A stretch of DNA of 64,000 bases from Arthrobacter sp. QXT-31 (GTDB taxonomy: Bacteria; Actinomycetota; Actinomycetes; Actinomycetales; Micrococcaceae), in assembly GCF_001969265.1 (NCBI RefSeq), contig NZ_CP019304.1:1798001-1862000 (forward strand), in the 5' to 3' direction. Shown in pieces: positions 16,220 to 24,502 of this stretch. How positions within the stretch are numbered: the stretch's first letter is position 1; every line of letters begins with the position of its first letter. Below the pieces are notes generated by a model that made no database searches, was not told where the DNA came from, and was given only the letters and a program-made list of their open reading frames with translations. The position numbers and the translations under genes are program-made.

Positions 16220-17551
16220 GTGCCACTCCCCCGCGCCCTTCGGCCCTTTTCCCACCGCGAGTACCGTGTCCTGATCGGTGCCCTGGCCATCTCCATCTTC
16301 GGCTCGGGCATGTGGGCCGTGGCCATGGTCTACCAGGTCATCCACATCGGCGGCGGCCCGCTCGAACTGTCCCTGGTGGCCGCTGCAGGCAGCGTGGGGC
16401 TCGTGGCGTTCGTCCTTGCCGGCGGCATCGCGGCAGACCGCTTTCCGCAGCGGCTGCTGATCATCGCCGTCGAAGGGATCAACCTCGTCGTCATCGCGGC
16501 GGTCAGTGGACTGGCGATGGCAGGCTGGCTGCAGCTCTGGCACCTGGTGGCCGGCGCCTTCGTCCTTGGCGTCGGGGCGGCCTTCTTCTTCCCGGCGTAC
16601 TCCGCGATTTTGCCGCGGATCCTCCCGTCGGAGGACCTGCTCGCGGCCAACGGCATGGAAGGGACCCTGCGGCCCACGCTTCAGCAGGCGGCGGGCCCCG
16701 CAGTGGCCGGCGTCCTGGTGGCCGCACTGTCGCCGTCGCACGCCGTGACCGGCGTTGCCGTGTGCCACCTGCTGGCCTTCATAGTCCTGAACTTCCTCGG
16801 CCAGCATGCCCTCGAGGCCCCCGGCAGGGGGGATGGCGCCACGGGCGACGGGGCCAGCGAGGACGGCACAGCCAAGGCACCCGCAAAGAGCTCCTTCTTC
16901 GCCGACCTCCGCGAGGGCGTCAGCTACACAGTCCGGACACCGTGGCTGCTCTGGACACTGCTCTGGGCCTGCATCTCGGTGCTGTTCCTGATCGGCCCCA
17001 TCGAAGTGCTCCTGCCCTTCGTGATCCGGGACCAGCTGGGCGGGGACAGCCGCATGTTCGGGTTCCTGCTGGCCATCATGGGCGTGGGCAGCGCCGTGGC
17101 CTCGCTGGTGACGGCATCGGTCCGGCTGCCGCGCCGCTACCTGACCCTCATGATGGTGTGCTGGGGAGCGGGCACGCTGCCGCTGGCGGCAGTGGGGCTC
17201 ATGGACAGTTTCTGGCTGCTTGCCCTGGCGCTTTTCATCTTCGGCGCCACCGGCAGCGTGGGCATGGTCATCTGGGGAACGCTGCTGCAGCGGCGCGTAC
17301 CGCCGCACCTGCTGGGGCGCGTGTCCAGCCTGGACTTCTTTGTGTCCCTGGCGCTGATGCCGGTGTCCATGGCGCTGGCCGGCCCCGCTGCCTCCGTCCT
17401 GCCGATCTGGCTCATCTTCCTGGTGGCGGGCGGAGTCTGCCCGGTCATAGCGGTGGTGGCACTGCTGGTGGCCCGGATGTCGTCGGACGAAATCGCCCAT
17501 CCGCTCGAACGCCGGGACCCGCTCCCTGTCGAGGCCGAGACCGCCACCTGA
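16220..17551 (+). CDS. MFS transporter
   Basis: This 443-residue protein has about 12 membrane helices. The loop between helices 2 and 3 reads GGIAADRFPQRLL, a diverged form of the MFS G-x-x-x-D-R signature, and a long hydrophilic Gly/Asp-rich central loop (residues about 195-225) separates the halves. It resembles the drug or metabolite efflux type of MFS (MFS_3 group), and the substrate cannot be assigned. GTG at 16220 starts the only full-length frame. It is convergent with the GH65 gene, and a GC-rich hairpin lies between their stops. Confidence 0.85.
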   Translation: MPLPRALRPFSHREYRVLIGALAISIFGSGMWAVAMVYQVIHIGGGPLELSLVAAAGSVGLVAFVLAGGIAADRFPQRLLIIAVEGINLVVIAAVSGLAMAGWLQLWHLVAGAFVLGVGAAFFFPAYSAILPRILPSEDLLAANGMEGTLRPTLQQAAGPAVAGVLVAALSPSHAVTGVAVCHLLAFIVLNFLGQHALEAPGRGDGATGDGASEDGTAKAPAKSSFFADLREGVSYTVRTPWLLWTLLWACISVLFLIGPIEVLLPFVIRDQLGGDSRMFGFLLAIMGVGSAVASLVTASVRLPRRYLTLMMVCWGAGTLPLAAVGLMDSFWLLALALFIFGATGSVGMVIWGTLLQRRVPPHLLGRVSSLDFFVSLALMPVSMALAGPAASVLPIWLIFLVAGGVCPVIAVVALLVARMSSDEIAHPLERRDPLPVEAETAT

Positions 17552-17561
17552 GAGCGGAGGG

Positions 17562-17596
17562 CGGGCCCCGGCGCCACCAGCAGGGGCGCCGGGCCG
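17562..17596. terminator. GC-rich hairpin between convergent genes
   Basis: GGCCCCGGCGCC and GGCGCCGGGCC form a stable stem between the MFS stop and the GH65 stop. No T-tract follows, so it may be a weak or Rho-assisted terminator. Confidence 0.45.
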
Positions 17597-17616
17597 CGGG
17601 TGCCGCCCGGCGCCAC

Positions 17617-19983
17617 TTAGCGGGCGCGCACCACCGGGATGCTCGCCGTCGGCGGCCCGCTGGGGAACACCGACGGTTCGGGGACGTGCACCGGCTCCAG
17701 CGGAACGCGGACCGGCCGGGAACCCACAGTGAACCGGGCCCCGCGCACGTCGATGTCCAGCTCTCCGCCGTCGAGGACGGTCAGCGTAAGGGCGCCCTGG
17801 TCGAGTTCCACCAGGAGCAGCCGCCCCTGCAACCTGAGGTGGAAGCGCAGGCTGTCCCATTCCTCGGGCAGCCGCGGATCGAAGAACGGCACGGGGCCCT
17901 GGTCGCGGAGCCCGGCGAAGCCACACACGAGCGAGCTCCAGACCCCGCCGGTGGAGGCGATATGGACGCCGTCGATCGTGTTGCCGTGGGTGTTGTCCAG
18001 GTCGATGAAAGCGGCGTTCGTGAAGTGGTCCAGGGCAGCCTTGCGGTAACCCACCTCGGCGGCCATGATCCCCTGGACACAGGCGGAGAGGGTGGAGTCG
18101 CCCGTGGTGATGGGATCATAGAAATCGAAGGCCCGGCGCTTTTCCTCGGCCGTGAACTCCTGCCACTGCAGGAACATGGCCAGCACGGTGTCCGCCTGCT
18201 TCAGTACCTGATGGCGGTAAATCACCAGGGGGTGGAAGTTCAGGAGCAGCGGGTACTTCGAGCGCGGCGTCGTCCAGTCCCACGGCTCAAGGGTCATGAA
18301 GTCGTTGTCCTGCGAGTACACCTGGAAGTGCTCGTCGAAGGGCAGCTGGATCCGCTCCGCGGCGGCCTCCCACAGTTCCCGTTCCGCGTCGTCCACGGCC
18401 GGGTGGTTCAGCGCCGCAGCGGCCCGCAGGTTGAACCGGGCCATGACGTTCGTGTACAGGTTGTCGTTCACCACCGCCGTGTACTCGTCGGGCCCCGTCA
18501 CGCCGTGGACATGGAACAGCCCGTCTTTGCCGAAGAAGCCCAGGGACGCCCACATGCGGGCGGTTTCAATCAGCAGGTCGGCCCCCATCCCCGCGCGGAA
18601 CTCGGAATCCCCGCTGGCCCAGACGTACCGGTTGGTGGCAAAAGCAACGGCAGCGGCAATGTGGAACTGCGCCGTGCCGGCAGCGTAATAGGCGCTCGCC
18701 TCCAGCCCGTTGATGGTCCGCCAGGGGAACAGCGCCCCGTCCACGCTCAGCTCCTTGGCCCTGATCTTGGCGTCCGGGAGCATCTCGTGCCGGAACTCCA
18801 GAACCTGGCGCGCGCCGTCGGGGTTTGAATACGTAAGGTACGGCAGGAGGTAGATCTCCTGGTCCCAGAAATAGTGCCCGTCGTAGCCCGAACCGGTCAC
18901 ACCCTTGGCCGGGATGCCGGCAACGCCCGCCTTGGCGGTGGCCTGCGCGAGCTGGAAGAGGTTCCACCGGATGGCCTGCTGCAGTTCAGGCTGCGCGCCC
19001 ACCTGGATGTCGGCGTTGGCCCAGTAACTGCGGTAGTGCGCTTCGCTTTCGGCAAAGACATCGCCGACCGGCTTCAGCCCGGCCTCCGCCGCAACCGCCG
19101 GGTCCTCCCCGGCTTCCGCGTCCGCAACGCCGGGCCGGCCCGTCAGGGCTCCCCTGGCCACGGCGTAGCTGACGCTCTTTTCCAGCCGGAACGGCTCATC
19201 GGCGGAGACCGCCAGCACGTAGCGGACGCTGCTGTCGTCCTGGTCCACGAGCGTATCGAACGGCTGGTGGCCCGCCGATGTCCAGTGATCGACGGCGATC
19301 CCCACCCGCTGCTTCGACTCCGCGGCCTCCCAGGAGAGGCGCAGCGAACCGTCGCCGCCCTCCATCCGGACAGGCAGCAAAACGCGGCCCGCGTGCCGTC
19401 CGGCCCGGCGCGGGTCGTGCGCGGAATGGTCCTCCACGGGCTGGTCCTGCCGGTTGATGACGGACGACGTGACGTCCACGGAGACTGCCCGGTCGGCGGA
19501 AACCTCCAGCGAGATGCCCAGGCTGCCGCGCGCTTCGAAGCCCACGGCCCGGCGCTCCACGGTGGTCACCGTGGCACCGGAACGGCACTGCCAGACGATG
19601 CTGCACTCGTAGATGCCGGTGGCAAAGTCCACGGACCGCCGGTAATCGAGCACTGCCGATTCAGCGAGGCTGAGCAATTCGCCGTCGATGATGACCGTGA
19701 AATTGTTGGCATCCGGTATGTAGAGGATGCGCTGGCCGGTGCGGGCGAAGCCGTAGGCGTTCTCCGCGTGCTTGATGTCCCAGATCTCGTGGAAGCCGTT
19801 GATGAAGCTGCCGGGCAGCTCGGCATCGGATGCGGCCCAGTGGGCACCCCGGACGCCGAGGTGGCCGTTGCCGAGGGCAAAGAGCGTCTCGAGCGTCCCG
19901 GCGTCGCCGGGTGCGTGGCTCGTCTCCACGAGCTTCCAGGGATCATTGGGGAAGCGGACGCGGTCGGCGTTGATGAGTGCCAT
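17617..19983 (-). CDS. GH65 family disaccharide phosphorylase (maltose/trehalose/kojibiose type)
   Basis: The 788-residue protein is a glycoside hydrolase family 65 phosphorylase. The N-terminal beta-sandwich (LFALGNGHLGVRGAHW, SFINGFHEIW) is followed by an (alpha/alpha)6 barrel. GVTGPDEYT holds the catalytic acid glutamate, and RHQVLKQADTVLAMF lies near the phosphate site. Such enzymes split alpha-glucosyl disaccharides with phosphate to beta-glucose 1-phosphate and glucose. The gene directly upstream encodes beta-phosphoglucomutase, which would convert that product to glucose 6-phosphate. The frame is open to 20313, but the ATG at 19983 has AAGGAA 7 bases upstream and the right N-terminus. 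The exact sugar cannot be read from sequence. Confidence 0.9.
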   Translation of the reverse strand: MALINADRVRFPNDPWKLVETSHAPGDAGTLETLFALGNGHLGVRGAHWAASDAELPGSFINGFHEIWDIKHAENAYGFARTGQRILYIPDANNFTVIIDGELLSLAESAVLDYRRSVDFATGIYECSIVWQCRSGATVTTVERRAVGFEARGSLGISLEVSADRAVSVDVTSSVINRQDQPVEDHSAHDPRRAGRHAGRVLLPVRMEGGDGSLRLSWEAAESKQRVGIAVDHWTSAGHQPFDTLVDQDDSSVRYVLAVSADEPFRLEKSVSYAVARGALTGRPGVADAEAGEDPAVAAEAGLKPVGDVFAESEAHYRSYWANADIQVGAQPELQQAIRWNLFQLAQATAKAGVAGIPAKGVTGSGYDGHYFWDQEIYLLPYLTYSNPDGARQVLEFRHEMLPDAKIRAKELSVDGALFPWRTINGLEASAYYAAGTAQFHIAAAVAFATNRYVWASGDSEFRAGMGADLLIETARMWASLGFFGKDGLFHVHGVTGPDEYTAVVNDNLYTNVMARFNLRAAAALNHPAVDDAERELWEAAAERIQLPFDEHFQVYSQDNDFMTLEPWDWTTPRSKYPLLLNFHPLVIYRHQVLKQADTVLAMFLQWQEFTAEEKRRAFDFYDPITTGDSTLSACVQGIMAAEVGYRKAALDHFTNAAFIDLDNTHGNTIDGVHIASTGGVWSSLVCGFAGLRDQGPVPFFDPRLPEEWDSLRFHLRLQGRLLLVELDQGALTLTVLDGGELDIDVRGARFTVGSRPVRVPLEPVHVPEPSVFPSGPPTASIPVVRAR

Positions 19984-20059
19984 GATGGCGTTCCTTAGAC
20001 GGTCGAAATGGTGCTGGACGTTCTGCCGGGCTGGGGGACCCGGCACGGGAACTTCGGGG

Positions 20060-20806
20060 CTAGAGAAGTTCTTCGAGGTCGTTGACCACCAGGGTGGCAC
20101 CGGCGTCGAGCAGCGTCTGCCGCCCCGCCCCGCGGTCCACGCCGATGACGGAGTGGAAACTGCCGGCCCTGCCCGCCTGCACGCCGGAGACAGCGTCCTC
20201 GACGACGACGCACTGCTCGCTGGGCAGGTCAAGGAGCCGGGCAGCGTACTCATAGGTGGCGGGGTCCGGCTTCCCGGGCAGCCCTGCCTCAGCCGCCGCG
20301 ACGCCGTCGACAACCACCGGGAAAAGATCCGCCAGGCCGGCCGCCCGCAGTACCGAAGGGGCGTTCCGGGAGGAGGAGACGACGGCGACCTTCAGTCCAC
20401 GCTCCAGCGCGGCTTCCAGGAAACGCACCGATCCCTCATATGGCTCCACCCCGGCGCTGACAATGTCGTTAAAGATCCTGTTCTTCCGGTTGCCCAGGCC
20501 CTGGACTGTGACGTTGTCCGGGTGGTCATCGGCCGGGCCCTCGGGAAGGGTGATGCCGCGGGACCTCAGGAAGTCCCGGACGCCGTCGAACCTGGGCTTG
20601 CCGTCGATGTGGTCAAAGTAGTCGCTCTCCCGGTACCCGTCCTTGTCGGGAACGGTTTCGAGGTAGCCGTCGAACAGTTCCTGCCAGGCGCGCTCGTGGA
20701 CGATGGCAGTGGGGGTGAGCACACCATCCAGGTCAAAGAGGATGGCCGCGGCGCCGGTCCAATTGTTCGGCCGGCTGCCAGCGTTGGTATTCAGGGTTTC
20801 GGTCAT
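20060..20806 (-). CDS. pgmB: Beta-phosphoglucomutase (HAD family)
   Basis: This 248-residue HAD-superfamily protein has ILFDLDGVLTP (motif I with nucleophile Asp and acid/base Asp), VAVVSSSRNAPSVL (motif II), and GKPDPATYEYAA with VVVEDAVSGVQAG (motifs III and IV). It isomerises beta-glucose 1-phosphate to glucose 6-phosphate. It lies 76 bases upstream of the GH65 phosphorylase on the same strand; this pairing is standard for disaccharide phosphorolysis. ATG at 20806 follows ACGGAG; a longer frame from 20842 lacks a ribosome site. Confidence 0.9.
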   Translation of the reverse strand: MTETLNTNAGSRPNNWTGAAAILFDLDGVLTPTAIVHERAWQELFDGYLETVPDKDGYRESDYFDHIDGKPRFDGVRDFLRSRGITLPEGPADDHPDNVTVQGLGNRKNRIFNDIVSAGVEPYEGSVRFLEAALERGLKVAVVSSSRNAPSVLRAAGLADLFPVVVDGVAAAEAGLPGKPDPATYEYAARLLDLPSEQCVVVEDAVSGVQAGRAGSFHSVIGVDRGAGRQTLLDAGATLVVNDLEELL

Positions 20807-20857
20807 GCTTTTCTCCGTGTCCTTTCGGGGGTTGGACAGCAATGTGTTGGGGAAACT

Positions 20858-20871
20858 ACCACGAACGTGGT
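20858..20871. promoter_or_regulatory. Palindrome upstream of pgmB
   Basis: ACCACGAACGTGGT has 6-base arms around AA and lies about 50 bases before the pgmB start. It is a candidate operator or part of the promoter-proximal leader. Confidence 0.4.
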
Positions 20872-20930
20872 CGACGGTGACCAGGGGAGATGCGGCGTGC
20901 CTGCAGAACCTGCCGCCTGGAATCTTGGAT

Positions 20931-20978
20931 TCAGCGCGACCTTGCTCTCAGCGCGACCTTCCCGTTCAGCCCGACCTT
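20931..20978. repeat. Three short tandem repeats
   Basis: TCAGCGCGACCTT occurs at 20931-20943 and 20948-20960, and as TCAGCCCGACCTT at 20966-20978, with a 17-18 base period. No function can be assigned. Confidence 0.6.
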
Positions 20979-21394
20979 CCGCTAGGCGCGCCGCGTGCCC
21001 GAACGGTTCTGTTGGCTTGTTCTGCAGCCTGCAAAAGCCGGGGCTTCCTGCGGACCGGGCTGCGCTGCCCTGCCGGAAACGGCGGCGTTCCACTGCCCGC
21101 AGCGGAACGGCTGAAAGAAAACGGGTTATGTCCGGCGCGTGAATTCGCGCGGTTCCGCCAGTTGCACCGCTGCATTGCGGGCCAGGCAGAAGGCGCCCAT
21201 GTGCGGGCGCAGGGTTTTTGGCCTATGTCCATGATGAAGGTGCAGGCGGTTGAGGGCAAGCCAGCGGAACGTCCGCGCAGGATGGGTGGCGCAAGGAGGC
21301 ATGGCGCGGTCCTGCCCTTTCGAAACTCTTGAGTCGTTCTCTTCCAGCCCCCAACATCGGTGGACGGCTATGGCCGGCACCGGTCGAGGATGAG

Positions 21395-21408
21395 TGTAAA
21401 CGCTTGCA
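21395..21408. promoter_or_regulatory. LacI/GalR-type operator
   Basis: TGTAAACGCTTGCA fits the dyad consensus of LacI-family sugar repressors (TG-x-AA-R-CG-Y-TT-x-CA). It lies just downstream of a minus-strand TATAAA and could repress the pgmB-GH65 operon. No LacI-family gene is in the window. Confidence 0.55.
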
Positions 21409-21433
21409 GCTTTGCCCCGCAACTGTTTATAAG

Positions 21434-22051
21434 TCAGCTCAGGACGTAGTGCCGCAGGAACGCGCTGACGTCCACCATCTCGGCCTTGGACATGGCGTGA
21501 CCCATGCCGGGATACGTTCGCGCGGTGAGCCGGGTGTGCGTGTTGAGCCACTCCTCGGTATAGGCGATTGCGTCCCCGTTGATGATCAGGTCAGCCTTGT
21601 CCCTTCCCCAGAAGAACGGGGGCCGCTCGTCGAGGGATTCACTGAGTGCCAGCAGGTCATTGTTGAGGACGAATCCGGAAAGCCCCACCACGGCAGGGAA
21701 GTCCCGCGGCCGCAGGCGCAGGAGTGTGGTCGCCATGGCCATTCCCTGCGAATACCCCAGCAGGCTCACGCTGGCGTGGTTAGACCGCGCCGAGTCGATC
21801 CAGGAAAACACTGAGTTGGCCGCCGAGATGACGTCGGCAAAATCGTTGGTCAGGAAGTAGTCCAGCAGGAACCATCCGTAGCCGTTGGCGATGGGCATGG
21901 GCGCGCGGAGCGCCGCGCAGGTGAACTCCTTTGGGAGATAGTCGAAGAGGTTGACCATCCTGGATTCGTCAGTGCCGTAGCCGTGCATCATTACCAGCAG
22001 CGGGGTGCCTGCACGCTCTTCCTCCGGCTTGGACCATACAACCGTCTCCAT
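21434..22051 (-). CDS. Alpha/beta hydrolase (carboxylesterase/phospholipase type)
   Basis: The 205-residue protein has the oxyanion strand LVMMHGYGTDE, the nucleophile elbow LLGYSQGMAMA (serine in G-Y-S-Q-G), a late aspartate (IINGDAIAYTE region) and histidine in YPGMGHAMS. It matches the small cytosolic esterase/lysophospholipase group. The physiological ester is unknown. ATG at 22051. It is divergent from the DUF6458 gene. Confidence 0.87.
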   Translation of the reverse strand: METVVWSKPEEERAGTPLLVMMHGYGTDESRMVNLFDYLPKEFTCAALRAPMPIANGYGWFLLDYFLTNDFADVISAANSVFSWIDSARSNHASVSLLGYSQGMAMATTLLRLRPRDFPAVVGLSGFVLNNDLLALSESLDERPPFFWGRDKADLIINGDAIAYTEEWLNTHTRLTARTYPGMGHAMSKAEMVDVSAFLRHYVLS

Positions 22052-22224
22052 CCGATCAGCCTAGCGAGTCATCCAAAAACTCATGCGCGCCCTTGACCTG
22101 CGCTTTTGATTGAAAGTCGGGGTACCCGGATGTAGCCTGACGCTTGACAGCATGCTTAGCAATCGGCGCACGACAAACCGCACGGATCCGGATGTGAGAA
22201 GTCCGCGAACGCAAGGAGCACCTC

Positions 22225-22482
22225 ATGAGAATCGGTTCTTCCATCTTCCTTATCGCCTTGGGCGCCATTCTCGCCTGGGCCGTCACGCCAGGCCTTATCC
22301 CCAACGTCGACATGACGCTGATCGGCTACATCCTGATGGCCGTCGGTGTCATCGGGCTCATCGCGTCCCTGGTCATCGCCTCCCCCGGCAGGAGGGGCCG
22401 GGTCAGTGAGACGCGCTCTGTCGTGGATCCGAACACAGGCGAGCGAATCACCCGGAATGAAAGCCGCGACAACGGACTGTAG
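22225..22482 (+). CDS. DUF6458 family small membrane protein
   Basis: An 85-residue protein with two membrane helices (SIFLIALGAILAWAV and LIGYILMAVGVIGLIASLVI) and a charged C-terminal tail (SVVDPNTGERITRNES). This is the common actinobacterial DUF6458 layout; function unknown. ATG at 22225 follows AAGGAG. A hairpin with GGCCGGACC and GGTCTGGCC halves around 22527-22555 follows at a short distance and may terminate the transcript. Confidence 0.85.
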   Translation: MRIGSSIFLIALGAILAWAVTPGLIPNVDMTLIGYILMAVGVIGLIASLVIASPGRRGRVSETRSVVDPNTGERITRNESRDNGL

Positions 22483-22579
22483 AACCGCTCGGCAAGGACG
22501 GGCAGCAGCGGACTCGCCAAGCATGGCCGGGCCGGACCTTCGGGTCTGGCCCGGCTTTTGGTTTTCTGTGGTTTTTTCG

Positions 22580-22607
22580 TTGACAAACCAACATGAACGA
22601 AGATAAA
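22580..22607 (+). promoter_or_regulatory. Predicted promoter of the fructose PTS operon
   Basis: TTGACA at 22580-22585 and GATAAA at 22602-22607 have a 16-base spacer. Between them lies CAACATGAACGAAG, which could be the site for the DeoR-type regulator encoded first in the operon. Confidence 0.6.
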
Positions 22608-22686
22608 GTCAAGTACTTGCAGATTTGTGACAGCCATCACTGAAGCACTGAAGAGCCGTGATCCACCACTACGCAACGGAGGGTAT

Positions 22687-23493
22687 GTGTTTGCCGAGGA
22701 GCGCCAGCAGCAGATCGCCGGGCTTGTTGCAGCCAGCGGCCGCGCCAGCGTGACCGACCTCGCCGAGCGGTTCCGCATCACCACCGAAACCGTGCGCCGC
22801 GACCTGGCCGCTCTGGAATCGGCGGGCACGGTGCGCCGCGTACACGGCGGGGCCGTATCCGCCGACCGCTTCAGCACTACGGAAGAAAGCATCCTCGAGC
22901 GGACCATCCAGCGGCAGGCGCAAAAGCTGCGCATCGCCGAGGCCGCCCTCGACTTCCTCCCGAAGGGCCCCTCCAGCAGCATTCTCCTCGACGCCGGCTC
23001 CACCACCGAAGTCCTGGCCGACCTCCTCGCCCGCCGCGGTGCCGCAGCCCCGGCCAAGCCGGCCGATCCCGCCCAGGAGCTCCTGGTCATCACCCACGCC
23101 ATTCCCATTGCCGCCAAGCTGGCCAGCACCCCCGGCATCGCCCTGCAGATTCTGGGCGGCCGGGTCCGCGGACTCACGCAGGCCGCTGTGGGCCAGGGCA
23201 CGGTGGAAGCAGCCGGCAAGCTGCGCCCGGACATTGCCTTCGTGGGGACCAACGGCATCCACGCAAGCTTCGGCCTCAGCACACCAGACTCCGAAGAGGC
23301 CGCAGTCAAGGCCGCCTTCGTCCATTCGGCGCGCCGCATTGTGGTCCTGGCCGATTCGTCCAAGCTGGAAGCGGAAACGCTCGTCCAGTTCGCCTCGTTG
23401 AAAGATCTGGATACCGTGATCACTGACCGCAAACCCGGTTCTGAACTAGCAGCGGCCCTCGCCGAGGCAGGCGTGGAGGTGGTGGTCGCATGA
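22687..23493 (+). CDS. fruR: DeoR/GlpR-type regulator of the fructose operon
   Basis: The 268-residue protein has an N-terminal DeoR winged HTH (FAEERQQQIAGLV, then SVTDLAERFRITTETVRRDLAALE and GTVRRVHGGAV) and a C-terminal sugar-phosphate sensor domain (LDAGSTTEVLADLL, GTNGIHASFGLSTPDSEEA). Such proteins usually repress their operon until a phosphosugar, here probably fructose 1-phosphate, binds. GTG at 22687 has GGAGGG just upstream and gives the classical start; an earlier GTG at 22627 would add 20 residues. Its stop overlaps the 1-phosphofructokinase start as ATGA. Confidence 0.9.
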   Translation: MFAEERQQQIAGLVAASGRASVTDLAERFRITTETVRRDLAALESAGTVRRVHGGAVSADRFSTTEESILERTIQRQAQKLRIAEAALDFLPKGPSSSILLDAGSTTEVLADLLARRGAAAPAKPADPAQELLVITHAIPIAAKLASTPGIALQILGGRVRGLTQAAVGQGTVEAAGKLRPDIAFVGTNGIHASFGLSTPDSEEAAVKAAFVHSARRIVVLADSSKLEAETLVQFASLKDLDTVITDRKPGSELAAALAEAGVEVVVA

Positions 23494-24500
23494 TTGTGAC
23501 CCTCACTGCCAACCCCAGCCTGGACCGGACGGTGGCCCTGCCCGGCCCGCTTGAGCGCGGCGAAGTCCAGCGCGCAGTCTCCGTCACGCAGGAATCCGGC
23601 GGCAAGGGAGTCAACGTTTCCCGTGCCCTCGTGACGTCCGGCCTCGAGACCCTTGCGGTGCTGCCCGGCGCGGAGTCCGATCCCGTGCTAGCCGGCCTGC
23701 GTGAAGAGGGCGTACCGTTCGCGTCGCTGGCCATCCACGAACCGCTGCGGACCAATGTGGCCCTGACCGAGCCCGGCGGGGTCACCACCAAGATCAACGA
23801 GCCCGGTCCGGTCCTCGCCGAGGACACCCAGGAAGCGCTGATCAACCTGCTCCTGGAACGTTCACGGGGAGCCAGCTGGGTGGTCCTGGCGGGATCGCTC
23901 CCGCCGGGCGTGCCGGCTGATTTCTATGCCACCGTCACCCGTCGGCTGCGCAATGCCGACGCCGGTGCGGGCGTTCCGATGATCGCCGTCGACTCCTCCG
24001 GTGCTCCCCTGGCAGCGGCCGTCGCCGACGAGGCGCCGGCAACATCAACAGGAACAGCTTCCGGGAAACCGGACCTGCTCAAACCCAATGCCGAGGAGCT
24101 GGCGGAACTGGCCGCAGCAGCAGGGTCTTCCTCGGCAAGCACGGCTGAGGAACTCGAAGCGGATCCGTACGCTGCCGCGGCGGCAGCTGCCGCCGTCGTG
24201 CGTTCCGGTGTGGGGGCCGTGTTGGCAACGCTCGGTTCAAAGGGCGCTGTCCTCGTGACGGCCGACGGCGCGTGGCTGGCCACGCACCCGCCGGTCACCG
24301 CAGTCAGTACGGTCGGCGCGGGAGACTCGTCGCTGGCCGGCTACCTGCTGGCCGCCAGCCAGGGCGCTGCCCCGGCCGACTGCCTCCGCCAGGCTGTGGC
24401 GCATGGCGCCGCCGCCGCTTCCCTGCCGGGTTCCACCGTTCCGGCAGTCCACCAAACAACCCCCGACGCCGTAACCATCACGGCCCTCCGGAAGGATTGA
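23490..24500 (+). CDS. fruK: 1-phosphofructokinase
   Basis: A 336-residue PfkB-family kinase. NPSLDRTVALPG is at the N-terminus, ESGGKGVNVSRAL is the substrate-binding di-glycine motif, and VGAGDSSLAGYLLA contains the catalytic aspartate. It phosphorylates fructose 1-phosphate, made by the PTS transporter encoded next, to fructose 1,6-bisphosphate. ATG at 23490 overlaps the regulator stop. An Ala-rich insertion around residues 205-235 (ELAAAAGSSSASTAEELEAD) is longer than usual. Confidence 0.93.
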   Translation: MIVTLTANPSLDRTVALPGPLERGEVQRAVSVTQESGGKGVNVSRALVTSGLETLAVLPGAESDPVLAGLREEGVPFASLAIHEPLRTNVALTEPGGVTTKINEPGPVLAEDTQEALINLLLERSRGASWVVLAGSLPPGVPADFYATVTRRLRNADAGAGVPMIAVDSSGAPLAAAVADEAPATSTGTASGKPDLLKPNAEELAELAAAAGSSSASTAEELEADPYAAAAAAAAVVRSGVGAVLATLGSKGAVLVTADGAWLATHPPVTAVSTVGAGDSSLAGYLLAASQGAAPADCLRQAVAHGAAAASLPGSTVPAVHQTTPDAVTITALRKD

Positions 24501-24502
24501 CA

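Larger units (their letters stand above)
20807..21433. promoter_or_regulatory. Long gene-free leader upstream of pgmB-GH65
   Basis: About 630 bases hold no convincing gene on either strand. On the minus strand a -10-like TATAAA sits at 21426-21431, right at the end of the esterase gene, and is followed about 20 bases downstream by a LacI-type site. A second dyad lies just before pgmB and three short repeats are in between. The stretch reads like a long regulated 5' leader, but some of it may be remnant sequence. Confidence 0.45.

Noticed and set aside
16213..18828. An 871-codon plus-strand open frame spanning the MFS and GH65 genes
   Set aside because: It crosses from the sense strand of one gene in a wrong frame to the antisense of another; both real genes have clear family motifs.
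20843..21430. A possible gene in the pgmB leader (97- and 141-codon minus-strand frames)
   Set aside because: Composition is mixed, there are no ribosome sites and no family similarity; treated as leader sequence.
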